DNA of 47,594 nt from Desulfatibacillum aliphaticivorans DSM 15576. Its GTDB lineage: Bacteria; Desulfobacterota; Desulfobacteria; Desulfobacterales; Desulfatibacillaceae. Position 1 is the first letter of the stretch. Each line of letters begins with the position of its first letter. Made by a program: the position numbers and the translations under genes. The notes under the pieces were generated by a model, which worked only from the letters and a program-made list of their open reading frames with translations, was not told the DNA's origin and ran no database searches. Positions 1 to 7,818 of the stretch are shown one piece after another. The stretch is from assembly GCF_000429905.1 (NCBI RefSeq), contig NZ_KE386984.1, positions 22,615 to 70,208 on the forward strand. Reading direction: 5' to 3'.

Positions 1-872
1 GGCGTTCAAGGTTATCCATCCCTATAAGGGGTTATGAGCAGGCCCGAAAGCCCGTCCCGTGGGATGGGTAACACGTTATCCATCCCTATAAGGGGTTATG
101 AGATATTCCTGCCCATGCCAGCCGGTGACAAGATCGGAGTTATCCATCCCTATAAGGGGTTATGAGAAGTTTAAAAGCAACCTTGGCTCCGTCAAGGAAA
201 CAGTTATCCATCCCTATAAGGGGTTATGAGACAAGCAATGTCAAATGGTCTGACTTATCAAGTGTGGTTATCCATCCCTATAAGGGGTTATGAGATGGGC
301 AAACACTCCAAGGCCGCGTTTATGGCCTATGTTATCCATCCCTATAAGGGGTTATGAGCGTTGTAATACTTCGCAACCAGATCCCCGGAGCCAAGTTATC
401 CATCCCTATAAGGGGTTATGAGCTGGCTCCATGACCCAGGCCGTCGCCCAGGATCTTGGGTTATCCATCCCTATAAGGGGTTATGAGAGACGATATTTAT
501 CAGTATGCTGAGTCTTTCCAGGGGTTATCCATCCCTATAAGGGGTTATGAGGGTCAACCACATGGGCGCAAAGATAAGCGCCGGTCTGGTTATCCATCCC
601 TATAAGGGGTTATGAGAGACACGGACATGGGGAAGCTCGGGAAGGATTTCATGTTATCCATCCCTATAAGGGGTTATGAGACTTTGGCGAGCAAATCCAG
701 TGCCCAGGCTCGGCAGGTTATCCATCCCTATAAGGGGTTATGAGTGGAAGAAGCCAAAAAGCTGGCCGACAAAATCGACCGTTATCCATCCCTATAAGGG
801 GTTATGAGTTCCGTCCTATCCCCTGCTATACGGCCATAAACGGTGTTATCCATCCCTATAAGGGGTTATGAT
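1..872 (+). CRISPR. CRISPR array, 14 repeats, 13 complete spacers
   Basis: A 28-bp repeat beginning GTTATCCATCCC and ending GGGGTTATGAG starts at 11, 75, 139, 203, 267, 331, 395, 460, 524, 589, 653, 717, 781 and 845. Spacers are 36 bp, with two of 37 (423-459 and 552-588). All repeats are identical except the last, whose final G is T (position 872). Bases 1-10 are the end of another spacer, so the array continues to the left. The repeat can form a 6-bp stem ATCCCT/AGGGGT around an ATA loop. The central CCTATAAGG resembles type I-B repeats read in this direction, and the altered terminal repeat is at the right. Both suggest a leader to the left and transcription along +. No cas gene is visible, so subtype is not assigned; spacers of 36-37 bp argue against I-E and I-F. 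Confidence 0.98.
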
Positions 873-1591
873 TTGAACAGTCCCAGTCCAGAGAGAGGTT
901 GATCGAGATCTTCAGAAGCGCCGGCCGGGGAGGGACAACCTACAAAGGCACAACGCATCAGCAGGCGGTTTCTTTTCAGTCCAGGCACATGGTGCTTCTG
1001 GCGAGCATCGAAAAAAGCCTGCCCAGAGCTGCGGACAATTCCCGCTTTCTCTCCATTTGCACAAAAAAGGACCCGACCAGAAAACCGAAGATTCCGGATT
1101 GGCGCGAATTGGAAGAAATAAGAACGGACATGGTTGCCTACGCGTTATGCAGGTTAACTTGGGCTCAAGTCGACCTCAATAGGGGCACAGCCAAATTGGA
1201 TCCCGGTACGACCAAGAACAACGAAGGCCGTCTGGTTTTTTTGGATGAGGAGTTGCAAGGCATGTTGAAGGGTCTCCATAAAAAGCGCAAAAGCCTACTA
1301 CCCTGGGTATTTCTTAACGAACGGGGAACGGGCCGAGTGGATCAGTTTTCCAAGTCATGGGCAAACGCTTGCACTAAAGCAAAATTAGGCCATCGATTGT
1401 TTCATGATTTGAGAAGGACTGCTGTGCGCAACATGGTTCGATCAGGTGTGCCGGAAGCGGTCGTCATGAAGATCTCAGGGCACAAAACGAGATCGGTATT
1501 TGACAGGTATAATATCGTGAGCGAGGAGGACCTGAAAGCTGCTGCATTCAAGCAGGAAGGGCATCTTCAGAGGGTCGCAGGCACAGTTTAG
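872..1591 (+). pseudogene. Degenerate tyrosine recombinase (integrase) remnant
   Basis: The reading frame opens right after an in-frame TGA at the end of the CRISPR array (869-871); the first usable start is TTG at 899, giving 230 residues. The C-terminal half is clearly a phage-type tyrosine recombinase catalytic domain: LTWAQVDL, a TKNN lysine turn (K106), HDLRR (H169, R172), SGHKT (H195) and the tyrosine in DRYN (Y204). The box I arginine (normally in a TGMRxGE-like segment before LTW) is missing; the sequence there reads MVAYALCRLTW. Residues 1-80 do not resemble an integrase core-binding domain, and the length is well below the usual 350-420. I infer a deleted, inactive gene. It points at the 3' end of tRNA-Cys 80 bp away, the usual layout for an element integrated in a tRNA. 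Confidence 0.75.
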
Positions 1592-1625
1592 GCACAATTT
1601 AGGCGCAATCGGCCATTTTGAGCAT

Positions 1626-1655
1626 AAAAAAAGGTTAGCCCAAAACGAGCTAACC
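1626..1655 (-). terminator. Terminator of the tRNA-Gly/tRNA-Cys unit
   Basis: Inverted repeat GGTTAGC (1633-1639) / GCTAACC (1649-1655). Read on the minus strand it is followed by a run of seven T (1626-1632), immediately downstream of tRNA-Cys. It is a canonical intrinsic terminator for the tRNA transcript. On the plus strand the T-run is weaker (CTTTGATTTT), so it may also end the integrase remnant transcript. Confidence 0.75.
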
Positions 1656-1669
1656 CTTTGATTTTCTTA

Positions 1670-1744
1670 TGGAGGCGGCATCCGGATTTGAACCGGAGAA
1701 TAACGGATTTGCAGTCCGCTGCCTTACCACTTGGCTATGCCGCC
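1670..1744 (-). tRNA. tRNA-Cys (GCA)
   Basis: On the minus strand the gene starts GGCGGCAT, pairs with ATGCCGCC at the 3' end, and ends in encoded TCCA (discriminator T, as expected for cysteine tRNA). The anticodon loop reads CTGCAAA, giving anticodon GCA. The T arm contains the usual GGTTCAAATCC. Length is 75 nt including CCA. It lies 9 bp downstream of tRNA-Gly in the same transcript. Its 3' end faces the integrase remnant, which makes it the likeliest former attachment site. Confidence 0.95.
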
Positions 1745-1753
1745 CAAAAAAAA

Positions 1754-1828
1754 TGGAGCGGGAAACGGGATTTGAACCCGCGACTTCGACCTTGGCAAGG
1801 TCGCACTCTACCACTGAGTTATTCCCGC
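1754..1828 (-). tRNA. tRNA-Gly (GCC)
   Basis: The minus strand begins GCGGGAATAACTCAGTGG and ends TTCCCGC followed by encoded TCCA. The anticodon stem-loop has CTTGCCAAG, giving anticodon GCC. The T loop GGTTCAAATCC is present. Length is 75 nt. It is first in a two-tRNA transcript with tRNA-Cys. Confidence 0.95.
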
Positions 1829-1840
1829 TCAGCGACCCCT

Positions 1841-1869
1841 ACTTACCCAGAACAGGCAGGGTTTGTCAA
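1841..1869 (-). promoter_or_regulatory. Probable tRNA promoter
   Basis: On the minus strand a perfect TTGACA (1864-1869) lies 17 bp before GTAAGT (1841-1846), about 13 bp upstream of the tRNA-Gly 5' end. The -35 is consensus and the -10 is poor, so the exact -10 is uncertain. The position is right for a short-leader tRNA transcript. Confidence 0.4.
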
Positions 1870-1898
1870 CCAAAAAAACGCTAACAAAAGCCTAAAAT

Positions 1899-2486
1899 TC
1901 AACTTCTGATGACCTTTGAGTAATTCCTGAAATACTCGGCCCCGGACCAGATAGTAAAGACCAAAGCAATCCATAAAACCCAGTATCCCACCTGCCCGAA
2001 ATCCAGGAAAAAACTCTCCGTAAAATAATACTTGTGATGAAGCAGCAAGGGGATGATCGCCCCGATCTGAAAGCCCATTTTATACTTGCCCAGTTTTTCC
2101 GCGGCAATGACCTTGCCCTGCTCCGCGGCGATGCCCCTGAGTCCGGTTACGGCCAGTTCGCGGCCCACGATGACGCAGGCTATCCAGCCCGGAATCCACT
2201 GGTGCCACGTGAGCATGGTCAGGGTGGACATGACCAGGAGCTTGTCGGCCAGGGGATCCATGAACTTGCCGAAGTTGGAGACAAGTCCCAGGGATCGGGC
2301 GTAATAGCCGTCCAGCCCGTCGCTGATGGCCGCCAACGAAAACAAAACGGCGGCGATAAAGCAAAACAGTTTGCCGGGCTCCTGAGGCAGCAACAGTATA
2401 ACGATGCCGGGGATAGTCACCACCCTGAATAACGTCAGGGTGTTTGGATGCAGCACAATGTCCTTGAAAGAGCGACCTGAAGCCAT
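1899..2486 (-). CDS. pgsA: CDP-diacylglycerol--glycerol-3-phosphate 3-phosphatidyltransferase
   Basis: Inner-membrane enzyme that makes phosphatidylglycerol phosphate from CDP-diacylglycerol and glycerol-3-phosphate, the committed step to phosphatidylglycerol and cardiolipin. The full CDP-alcohol phosphotransferase signature is present: D59-G60-x2-A63-R64-x8-G73-x3-D77-x3-D81 (within SDGLDGYYAR and GKFMDPLADK). Several hydrophobic helices follow, for example residues 20-34, 42-56 and the C-terminal third. At 195 aa the length is normal. It is the last gene of the minus-strand block, after tal, and ends just before the tRNA promoter. Confidence 0.93.
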   Translation of the reverse strand: MASGRSFKDIVLHPNTLTLFRVVTIPGIVILLLPQEPGKLFCFIAAVLFSLAAISDGLDGYYARSLGLVSNFGKFMDPLADKLLVMSTLTMLTWHQWIPGWIACVIVGRELAVTGLRGIAAEQGKVIAAEKLGKYKMGFQIGAIIPLLLHHKYYFTESFFLDFGQVGYWVLWIALVFTIWSGAEYFRNYSKVIRS

Positions 2487-2514
2487 GATATTCCTATTAC
2501 GGACCGGTTTGGGC

Positions 2515-3159
2515 TTACTTTTTGGACTTTTCGTAGTCCGCCAGAAAGGCTGCCAAGCCCTTGTCCGTCAGGGGATGGCCCATCATTTTCTTGATAACGC
2601 CAAAGGGAATGGTGGCCACGTCCGCGCCCATCATGGCTGCTTCCAGCACGTGAAGCGGATTGCGTACGCTGGCGACCAGCACTTCGGTGTCAAAGGCGTA
2701 GTTGTTATAAATGGTCACCATCTGCTCAATCAGGAGCATGCCTTCGTTGGCCAGGTCGTCCAGGCGTCCCACAAAGGGGCTGACGAAAGCGGCGCCCGCT
2801 TTGGCCGCAACCAACGCCTGCAAAGGAGAGAACACCAGGGTCACATTGACCGGAATGCCTTCCGAGGACAGGGCGCGGGTGGCGATCATGCCGTCGGGAA
2901 TCATGGGGATCTTAATGACGATGTTCTTATGGATAGCAGCCAGCTTTTTACCTTCTTCAATCATGGACTTGGCTTCGGTGCTGATAACCTCGGCGCTGAT
3001 GGGGCCGTCCACTTCGGCGCAGATATCCTTGATGATATCCTCAAAAGGCCTTCCTTCTTTTGCAATCAGGGACGGGTTGGTCGTTACGCCGTCCACCATT
3101 CCCATGCTGTTGGCCTCTTTGATCTCGTCGATGTTGGCCGTATCGATAAAAAACTTCAT
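2515..3159 (-). CDS. Transaldolase / fructose-6-phosphate aldolase family (TalC/FSA type)
   Basis: 214 aa, the length of the short transaldolase subfamily. It starts MKFFIDTANIDEIKEA, has the GVTTNPSLIAKEG signature and the Schiff-base lysine K83 in NIVIKIPM. In this family the enzyme either transfers dihydroxyacetone units (transaldolase, pentose phosphate pathway) or cleaves fructose-6-phosphate, and sequence alone rarely separates the two. It is cytosolic and co-directional with the genes on both sides. Confidence 0.92.
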   Translation of the reverse strand: MKFFIDTANIDEIKEANSMGMVDGVTTNPSLIAKEGRPFEDIIKDICAEVDGPISAEVISTEAKSMIEEGKKLAAIHKNIVIKIPMIPDGMIATRALSSEGIPVNVTLVFSPLQALVAAKAGAAFVSPFVGRLDDLANEGMLLIEQMVTIYNNYAFDTEVLVASVRNPLHVLEAAMMGADVATIPFGVIKKMMGHPLTDKGLAAFLADYEKSKK

Positions 3160-3199
3160 CCGCCGCGCTCCTTGTTTGAGTGTGTTTTTTTATTCCGGT

Positions 3200-3457
3200 T
3201 TATTTTTGATTAAGATATTTTTTCATGCATTCCTCGCTGCAGAAATACATGAGCTGTCCGTCCACTTTGGCTGCAACCCCTTCCCGCTTGGGAAAATACA
3301 CCTTGCAAACCGGGTCCTGCACCATGACATCGTCTATCTGCCGGACATCCTGGCGATCCATCCGGGGCCTGTTTTTTTCAGGTCCGGGGCCTGCCAGGGC
3401 CTTGTACACCATGTAACCCAACCCGGCAAATATTAAAAATTTTAGCCACATGAGCAA
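3200..3457 (-). CDS. Small membrane-anchored YHS/TRASH-like metal-binding protein
   Basis: 85 aa. Residues about 3-22 form one hydrophobic segment (WLKFLIFAGLGYMVYKALAG), predicting an N-terminal membrane anchor. The rest carries a YHS-type motif: VQDPVCKVYFPK, then YFCSEECMKKY. The three cysteines (one in DPVC, two in CSEEC) would bind a metal, as in YHS/TRASH domains linked to heavy-metal handling. It sits between folK and tal on the same strand. The specific function is unknown. Confidence 0.75.
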   Translation of the reverse strand: MLMWLKFLIFAGLGYMVYKALAGPGPEKNRPRMDRQDVRQIDDVMVQDPVCKVYFPKREGVAAKVDGQLMYFCSEECMKKYLNQK

Positions 3458-3494
3458 CCCCTTAAGCTATTTCGGCGCTCCGGTCAAGCCGGAT

Positions 3495-4010
3495 TCACGC
3501 CGTTATTGCAAGGACATCCTCCAATACCATGACATCCTTGCCGCCGTCATCCAGTTTGTCCAGAAGTGCGCTAACTGTCTTTTTTAAAACCGGATGCTGC
3601 AATTCCGGAGCTATATCACAAAGCGGGGCTAAAACAAACCGCCTTTTATGAAGCCGGGGGTGAGGTATTTCCAAATCTCCCGATTCCATGACAAGGTCTC
3701 CGAAAAACAGGATATCCATGTCCAGGACCCTGGGGCCGAAACGGGGGCCTGCATTGGTGCGCCCCGCCTCTTTTTCCAGGGATTTGAGCAAGGCCAAAAG
3801 ATCCCGGGGCGCCAGGCTTGTCCTGATCCTGGCAGCCCCGTTCATAAACCTGTCCTGGGCTTCGTAATCCACGGGCTCGGTATCGTACAGGCGGGATATC
3901 TTTTCCACCATGCAGACTCCGGACCGGCTCAGGCTGTCCATGGCCCACTGGCAGTTTTTCTTCAGGTCTCCCATGTTGGACCCGAACCCGATGTAAACGG
4001 TATGCTCCAA
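3495..4010 (-). CDS. folK: 2-amino-4-hydroxy-6-hydroxymethyldihydropteridine pyrophosphokinase
   Basis: Transfers pyrophosphate from ATP to 6-hydroxymethyl-7,8-dihydropterin in folate synthesis. Family landmarks are the N-terminal YIGFGSNMGD, a central YDTEPVDY, and the signature FGPRVLDMDILFFGD followed by IPHPRLHKRRFVLAPL. 171 aa is normal. It starts 12 bp after dapL stops, so it is probably co-transcribed with the lysine genes. No other folate gene is next to it. Confidence 0.95.
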   Translation of the reverse strand: MEHTVYIGFGSNMGDLKKNCQWAMDSLSRSGVCMVEKISRLYDTEPVDYEAQDRFMNGAARIRTSLAPRDLLALLKSLEKEAGRTNAGPRFGPRVLDMDILFFGDLVMESGDLEIPHPRLHKRRFVLAPLCDIAPELQHPVLKKTVSALLDKLDDGGKDVMVLEDVLAITA

Positions 4011-4022
4011 TGCGATCTTTCC

Positions 4023-5189
4023 TTAGAGCTTCAATTCCTGCATGCGCTTGACCGCTTCGGCCATGCGATCCTTGTTCTGGGTGAGGGCCATGCGGAAATA
4101 GCCTTCGCCCGGCGCGCCGAACCCGTTGCCCGGGGTGGCTACAATGCCCGCCTCGGTAAGGAGCTTGGTGCAGAAGTCCGCCGAGGAGTATCCTTCCGGA
4201 ACCTCGACCCACATGTAAAAGGTGGCCTTGGGAGGCGTGCATTTGAGGCCCATGGCGTTCAGGCCTTCCATAAGCAGGTCGCGGCGCTCCTGGTAGATCT
4301 TGGAGTTGTCGGCCACGCACTGTTGATCGCCGTCCAGGGCTTCGATGCCCGCCATTTGCACGGCGTCGAAGGCGCCGGAGTCGATATTGCTCTTGACCTT
4401 GCCCAGGGCGCCTATGACTTCCGCATTTCCAACCGCAAACCCCAGGCGCCAGCCGGTCATGTTGTATGTCTTGGACAGGGAGTGGAATTCGATGCCCACT
4501 TCCTTGGCGCCGTCCACTTCCATGAAGCTCATGGGAGCGTATCCGTCAAAGGACATTTCCGTATACGCGGCGTCGTGGCAGACGATGATTTTATATTTTT
4601 TAGCGAATTCAATGACCTTTTTGAAAAACGCCTCGTCAGCCACGGCGGCCGTGGGATTGTTGGGATAATTGATGAACATGAGCTTGGCCTTGGACGCAAC
4701 GTCCTCGGGAATGGCGTCCAGGTCGGGCAAAAAGCCGTTTTCCTTCAGCAAAGGCATGATGTGGCAGGATCCGCCGCAGAACTCCACGCCGATCTGGTAG
4801 ACCGGATAGGCCGGGCTGGGAACCAGGGCCACGTCCCCGGGGTTGATGTATGCCAGGGGGATGTGGGCGATGCCTTCCTTGGAGCCGATCAGGGTGATGA
4901 TCTCCGAAAGCTCCAGGTTCACGCCGAAGCGTTTGTCGTAAAAACGGGCGACCGCCTTATTGAACGCGCCCATGCCGGAATAGGAAGGATAGCGGTGGTA
5001 TCTGGGATCTTTGGCGGCCTCGTTCAGGGCCTTGATGATATGATCCGGAGTGGGCAGGTCGGGATCGCCTACGCCCAGGTCGATAATGTCCACGCCCTTG
5101 GCGCGAACCTCTTCCTTTTTCCGGTCGATTTCCGCAAACAAATAGGGTGGAAGTTGTTTGAGCCTGTCCGCCTTTTCAAATTGATCCAT
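4023..5189 (-). CDS. dapL: LL-diaminopimelate aminotransferase
   Basis: PLP-dependent class I aminotransferase converting tetrahydrodipicolinate directly to LL-diaminopimelate, bypassing the succinylase/acetylase steps. The PLP lysine is K240 in HSLSKTYNMTGWRLG; the cofactor-binding NYPNNPT (around 175-180) and CHDAAY are visible. 388 aa fits class I. Assignment to DapL rather than another class I aminotransferase rests on the neighbouring dapF and lysA, on the PYLFAEIDRKK N-terminus and on YHRYPSYSGM. It follows dapF by 16 bp. Confidence 0.92.
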   Translation of the reverse strand: MDQFEKADRLKQLPPYLFAEIDRKKEEVRAKGVDIIDLGVGDPDLPTPDHIIKALNEAAKDPRYHRYPSYSGMGAFNKAVARFYDKRFGVNLELSEIITLIGSKEGIAHIPLAYINPGDVALVPSPAYPVYQIGVEFCGGSCHIMPLLKENGFLPDLDAIPEDVASKAKLMFINYPNNPTAAVADEAFFKKVIEFAKKYKIIVCHDAAYTEMSFDGYAPMSFMEVDGAKEVGIEFHSLSKTYNMTGWRLGFAVGNAEVIGALGKVKSNIDSGAFDAVQMAGIEALDGDQQCVADNSKIYQERRDLLMEGLNAMGLKCTPPKATFYMWVEVPEGYSSADFCTKLLTEAGIVATPGNGFGAPGEGYFRMALTQNKDRMAEAVKRMQELKL

Positions 5190-5205
5190 GATCCATCCTT
5201 TCCGC

Positions 5206-6042
5206 TTATTTTTTTTGGGCCAGTTTCAGGGCGTCCGGCCCGATTTCTCCCGTGTAAATAATATTGGCGTCCCCTTCGAGAAAGATATTGCCGTATCCGC
5301 CGGGCACGCGCTTGTAATGCACGTAAAGATACCCGCCGCTGCGGGTCAAAACCTTGACCGGAGACAAAGCCGCGTCCGCCGCCACCCGGGCGAGGGCTGC
5401 GGCCACTGCGCCGGTTCCGCAGGCCAGGGTTTCCCCTTCCACGCCTCTTTCATACGTGCGAACGGCAAGCTCACCGCGGCGGAACTCCACGAAATTCACG
5501 TTGGTTCCCGCCGGAGCGAAGGCTTCGTGATACCGGATTTTTCGGCCCAGTTCTTCCACATCGGGCTTTTCGATATTACCCACCAAAAGCACCACATGGG
5601 GCACGCCCGTGTTCATACTGGTGACGTTGCAAGTGGTTCCGTCCACGTCCAGGGCGTAGAAATATTTGACGTCCGTGGGATCGGTCAAACCCGCCTTGAC
5701 TGTTTCGCCCAAAACTTCTGCATGGATGACGCCGGCCAGGGTTTCAAAGGTCATTTTCTCACCGGCGATCTTGTTCAGATAGGCGAAACGGGCCACGCAT
5801 CTGGAAGCATTGCCGCACATTTCCGCTTCGCTGCCGTCGGAGTTGTAAAACTGCCATTTGAAGTCGCACTGGTCGCTGTTTTCTACAAGGACTAACCCAT
5901 CGGCGCCTATGGAAATCTTTCGGGCGCACAAGGCTTTTGCAAGCCCAGGCATGTCGTCCTTGGCTATTTTTCCGTCACGATTATCAGCGATAATGAAATC
6001 GTTGCCGCTTCCGCTCATCTTGTAAAACTGCAAACCGGTCAT
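5206..6042 (-). CDS. dapF: Diaminopimelate epimerase
   Basis: Interconverts LL- and meso-diaminopimelate for lysine and peptidoglycan. Both catalytic cysteines are present: C76 in EMCGNASRC and C208 in LACGTGAVAAA. The N-terminus LQFYKMSGSGNDFIIAD is typical. One loop reads NTGVPHVVLLV, a variant of the usual NxGxPHxV. 278 aa is normal. It lies between lysA (11 bp upstream) and dapL, so epimerase, aminotransferase and decarboxylase appear to form one lysine unit. Confidence 0.96.
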   Translation of the reverse strand: MTGLQFYKMSGSGNDFIIADNRDGKIAKDDMPGLAKALCARKISIGADGLVLVENSDQCDFKWQFYNSDGSEAEMCGNASRCVARFAYLNKIAGEKMTFETLAGVIHAEVLGETVKAGLTDPTDVKYFYALDVDGTTCNVTSMNTGVPHVVLLVGNIEKPDVEELGRKIRYHEAFAPAGTNVNFVEFRRGELAVRTYERGVEGETLACGTGAVAAALARVAADAALSPVKVLTRSGGYLYVHYKRVPGGYGNIFLEGDANIIYTGEIGPDALKLAQKK

Positions 6043-6053
6043 CTTAATCTATC

Positions 6054-7307
6054 CTATAAAAAGGTTGGAATAACTTCCCCCCGCGTAAGATCTTCGTAAT
6101 TCTCGCGCTGCCGAATGACTTCAAAGGCATTGCCTTTTACCATGACCTCGCAAGCCCTGGGACGGGAGTTGTAATTGGAGGACATGGCGAATCCGTATGC
6201 GCCTGCGCTCATAACCGCCAGCAAATCCCCCGGGACTACGGCGCCGATCTCCCGGTCCTTGGCCAAAAAGTCCGTGGACTCGCAAATGGGGCCGACCACG
6301 TCGCCGGTAAGAGGATCGCCCTCCCGTTTGTTTACGGGCTGGATCAAATGAAAGGCGCCGTAGATGGACGGCCGGATCAGGTCGTTCATGCCCGCGTCCA
6401 CTATGATGAAATTCTTGGTTGCGCCTTCCTTCAGATACAGGAACCTGGTCACCATGATTCCCGCGTTGCCCACCATGGCCCTGCCCGGCTCCAAAACCAC
6501 AGTGATGGGAAAGTCCGCAATCACCTTGCAAATGGCCTTGGCGTATTCGTCGGGCTCGGGAGGCTCTTCGTCATCGTAGTTGATGCCCAGTCCGCCGCCC
6601 ACGTCCAGGTAGTTTATGCCGATTCCCATGCCTTTAAGCTCGGCGGCAAGGGATTTGACGCTTTCCATGGCTTCCACAAAGGGGCCCACCTGGGTGATCT
6701 GGGAGCCGATATGAAAATCGATGCCCACCACCTCCGTGGAGTCCAGTTCGTGAGCCGCCTTATAAGCCTCCACAACGGCTTCCTTGGCGATGCCGAACTT
6801 GTTCTTCTTCATGCCCGTGGAAATGTAAGGATGGGTTTTGGCGTCCACGTTGGGGTTGACCCGCAGGGAAATGGGGGCTTTTTTACCCAATGCCTTGGCC
6901 CGGGCGTTGATGGCCTGAAGCTCTTCAAAGGATTCCACATTGAACATGAGAATGCCGGAGTTGAGAGCCAGGTCGATTTCGTCCTGGGTCTTGCCCACGC
7001 CGGCGTAGGCGATTTTATTGGCCGGGATGCCCGCCTTCAGGCCCCGATGAAGCTCTCCGCCGGAAACCACGTCCAGACCCGTGCCCATATCCGCGAACAT
7101 CTTCAGAATAGCGCCGTTGGTGTTGGCCTTGGCCGAGTAGCAGATAATGTGATCCACGTCTCCGAAAGCCTTGTCAAAGGCCTGAAAGTGACGGGTAAGG
7201 GTAGCATGGCTGTAAATGAAAAGAGGCGTTCCCAGGTTGGCGGCGATATCCGCAACCGGGACGTCCTCGCAATAAAGAGCATTATTCTGATACTGAAAAT
7301 GATGCAT
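6054..7307 (-). CDS. lysA: Diaminopimelate decarboxylase
   Basis: PLP fold III decarboxylase producing L-lysine from meso-DAP. The PLP lysine is K60 in ICYSAKANTNG. The glycine-rich phosphate loop DVGGGLGINY and EPGRAMVGNAG follow, and the substrate-binding Cys is in GPICESTD. 417 aa is the usual length. It is the first of the lysA-dapF-dapL set and is preceded by a small lipoprotein gene after argH. Confidence 0.96.
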   Translation of the reverse strand: MHHFQYQNNALYCEDVPVADIAANLGTPLFIYSHATLTRHFQAFDKAFGDVDHIICYSAKANTNGAILKMFADMGTGLDVVSGGELHRGLKAGIPANKIAYAGVGKTQDEIDLALNSGILMFNVESFEELQAINARAKALGKKAPISLRVNPNVDAKTHPYISTGMKKNKFGIAKEAVVEAYKAAHELDSTEVVGIDFHIGSQITQVGPFVEAMESVKSLAAELKGMGIGINYLDVGGGLGINYDDEEPPEPDEYAKAICKVIADFPITVVLEPGRAMVGNAGIMVTRFLYLKEGATKNFIIVDAGMNDLIRPSIYGAFHLIQPVNKREGDPLTGDVVGPICESTDFLAKDREIGAVVPGDLLAVMSAGAYGFAMSSNYNSRPRACEVMVKGNAFEVIRQRENYEDLTRGEVIPTFL

Positions 7308-7351
7308 GGCAAAACGGTCCTTGTTCTGACGCTATGTTGTTTGTCGTGCGA

Positions 7352-7810
7352 TCAGGGCGCGGCGGGAATTGCTTCCACGCTCACCCTTTCCGAATCCTGC
7401 GCTTCCCCTCCGGGCCCGAAGGCGGTCACCTTGAAAATGTACCTAAACCCTTCCAGCACCGGCGTCATGTGCACGGCTTTATCCGACTGGGTCTGCCAGG
7501 GATTGAACTTGCCCACGTGCACAGTGGCTATCCGCTGGAAATTCATGGGGCAGTTCTTGCACGCCTCCTTGTCCAGCTTTTCCCGGGCCATAAATACGGC
7601 GAATCCATCCACCTTGCCGCCTGCAACGCACCCGGCCTGGTTCCAGGTCAGCCGCACCCTGCTGTCTTCCAGCATTTCCGCTTCCAAACCGCAGGCGGGC
7701 GCCGGAGGCTGGGTGTGGGGCGCCCTTGGGGGGCCTTTTTTCCCGCATCCTATGCTGAGAGCGAGGATTAGCGCCAGCGTACATATGAAGTATTGTCGCA
7801 TTCCCGGCAT
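7352..7810 (-). CDS. Small lipoprotein with fibronectin-III-like body
   Basis: The ATG at 7810 gives 152 aa; an ATG at 7801 is also possible, and a TTG at 7816 is less likely. The N-terminus is a lipoprotein signal: hydrophobic ICTLALILALSIGC with the acylated cysteine at residue 22, followed by GKKGPPRAP, a pattern seen in small lipoproteins next to lysA in many Gram-negatives (LptM/YifL type). The body, with RLTWNQ and GFRYIFKVTAFG, looks like one beta-sandwich domain. Its start lies about 9 bp after the argH stop, so translational coupling is likely. Role unknown; the lysA neighbourhood is conserved, but the long body is unlike the very short LptM. Confidence 0.7.
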   Translation of the reverse strand: MPGMRQYFICTLALILALSIGCGKKGPPRAPHTQPPAPACGLEAEMLEDSRVRLTWNQAGCVAGGKVDGFAVFMAREKLDKEACKNCPMNFQRIATVHVGKFNPWQTQSDKAVHMTPVLEGFRYIFKVTAFGPGGEAQDSERVSVEAIPAAP

Positions 7811-7818
7811 TGTCAAGG

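Noticed and set aside
1..872. cas genes near the array
   Set aside because: No Cas-like protein is found in any frame on the right side; the left is outside the window.
899..1591. Functional integrase
   Set aside because: Box I arginine missing and N-terminal half not recognisable, so listed as a pseudogene.
1658..1909. Open frames of 83 and 71 codons across 1658-1909
   Set aside because: They are translations across the antisense of tRNA-Cys and tRNA-Gly, a common false-gene source.
3648..5261. Plus-strand 537-codon frame, and similar long frames at 6348-7883 and 7810-9276
   Set aside because: Antisense to dapL/folK, lysA and argH. His/Gly/Val-rich composition typical of the shadow of GC-rich genes, with no domain.
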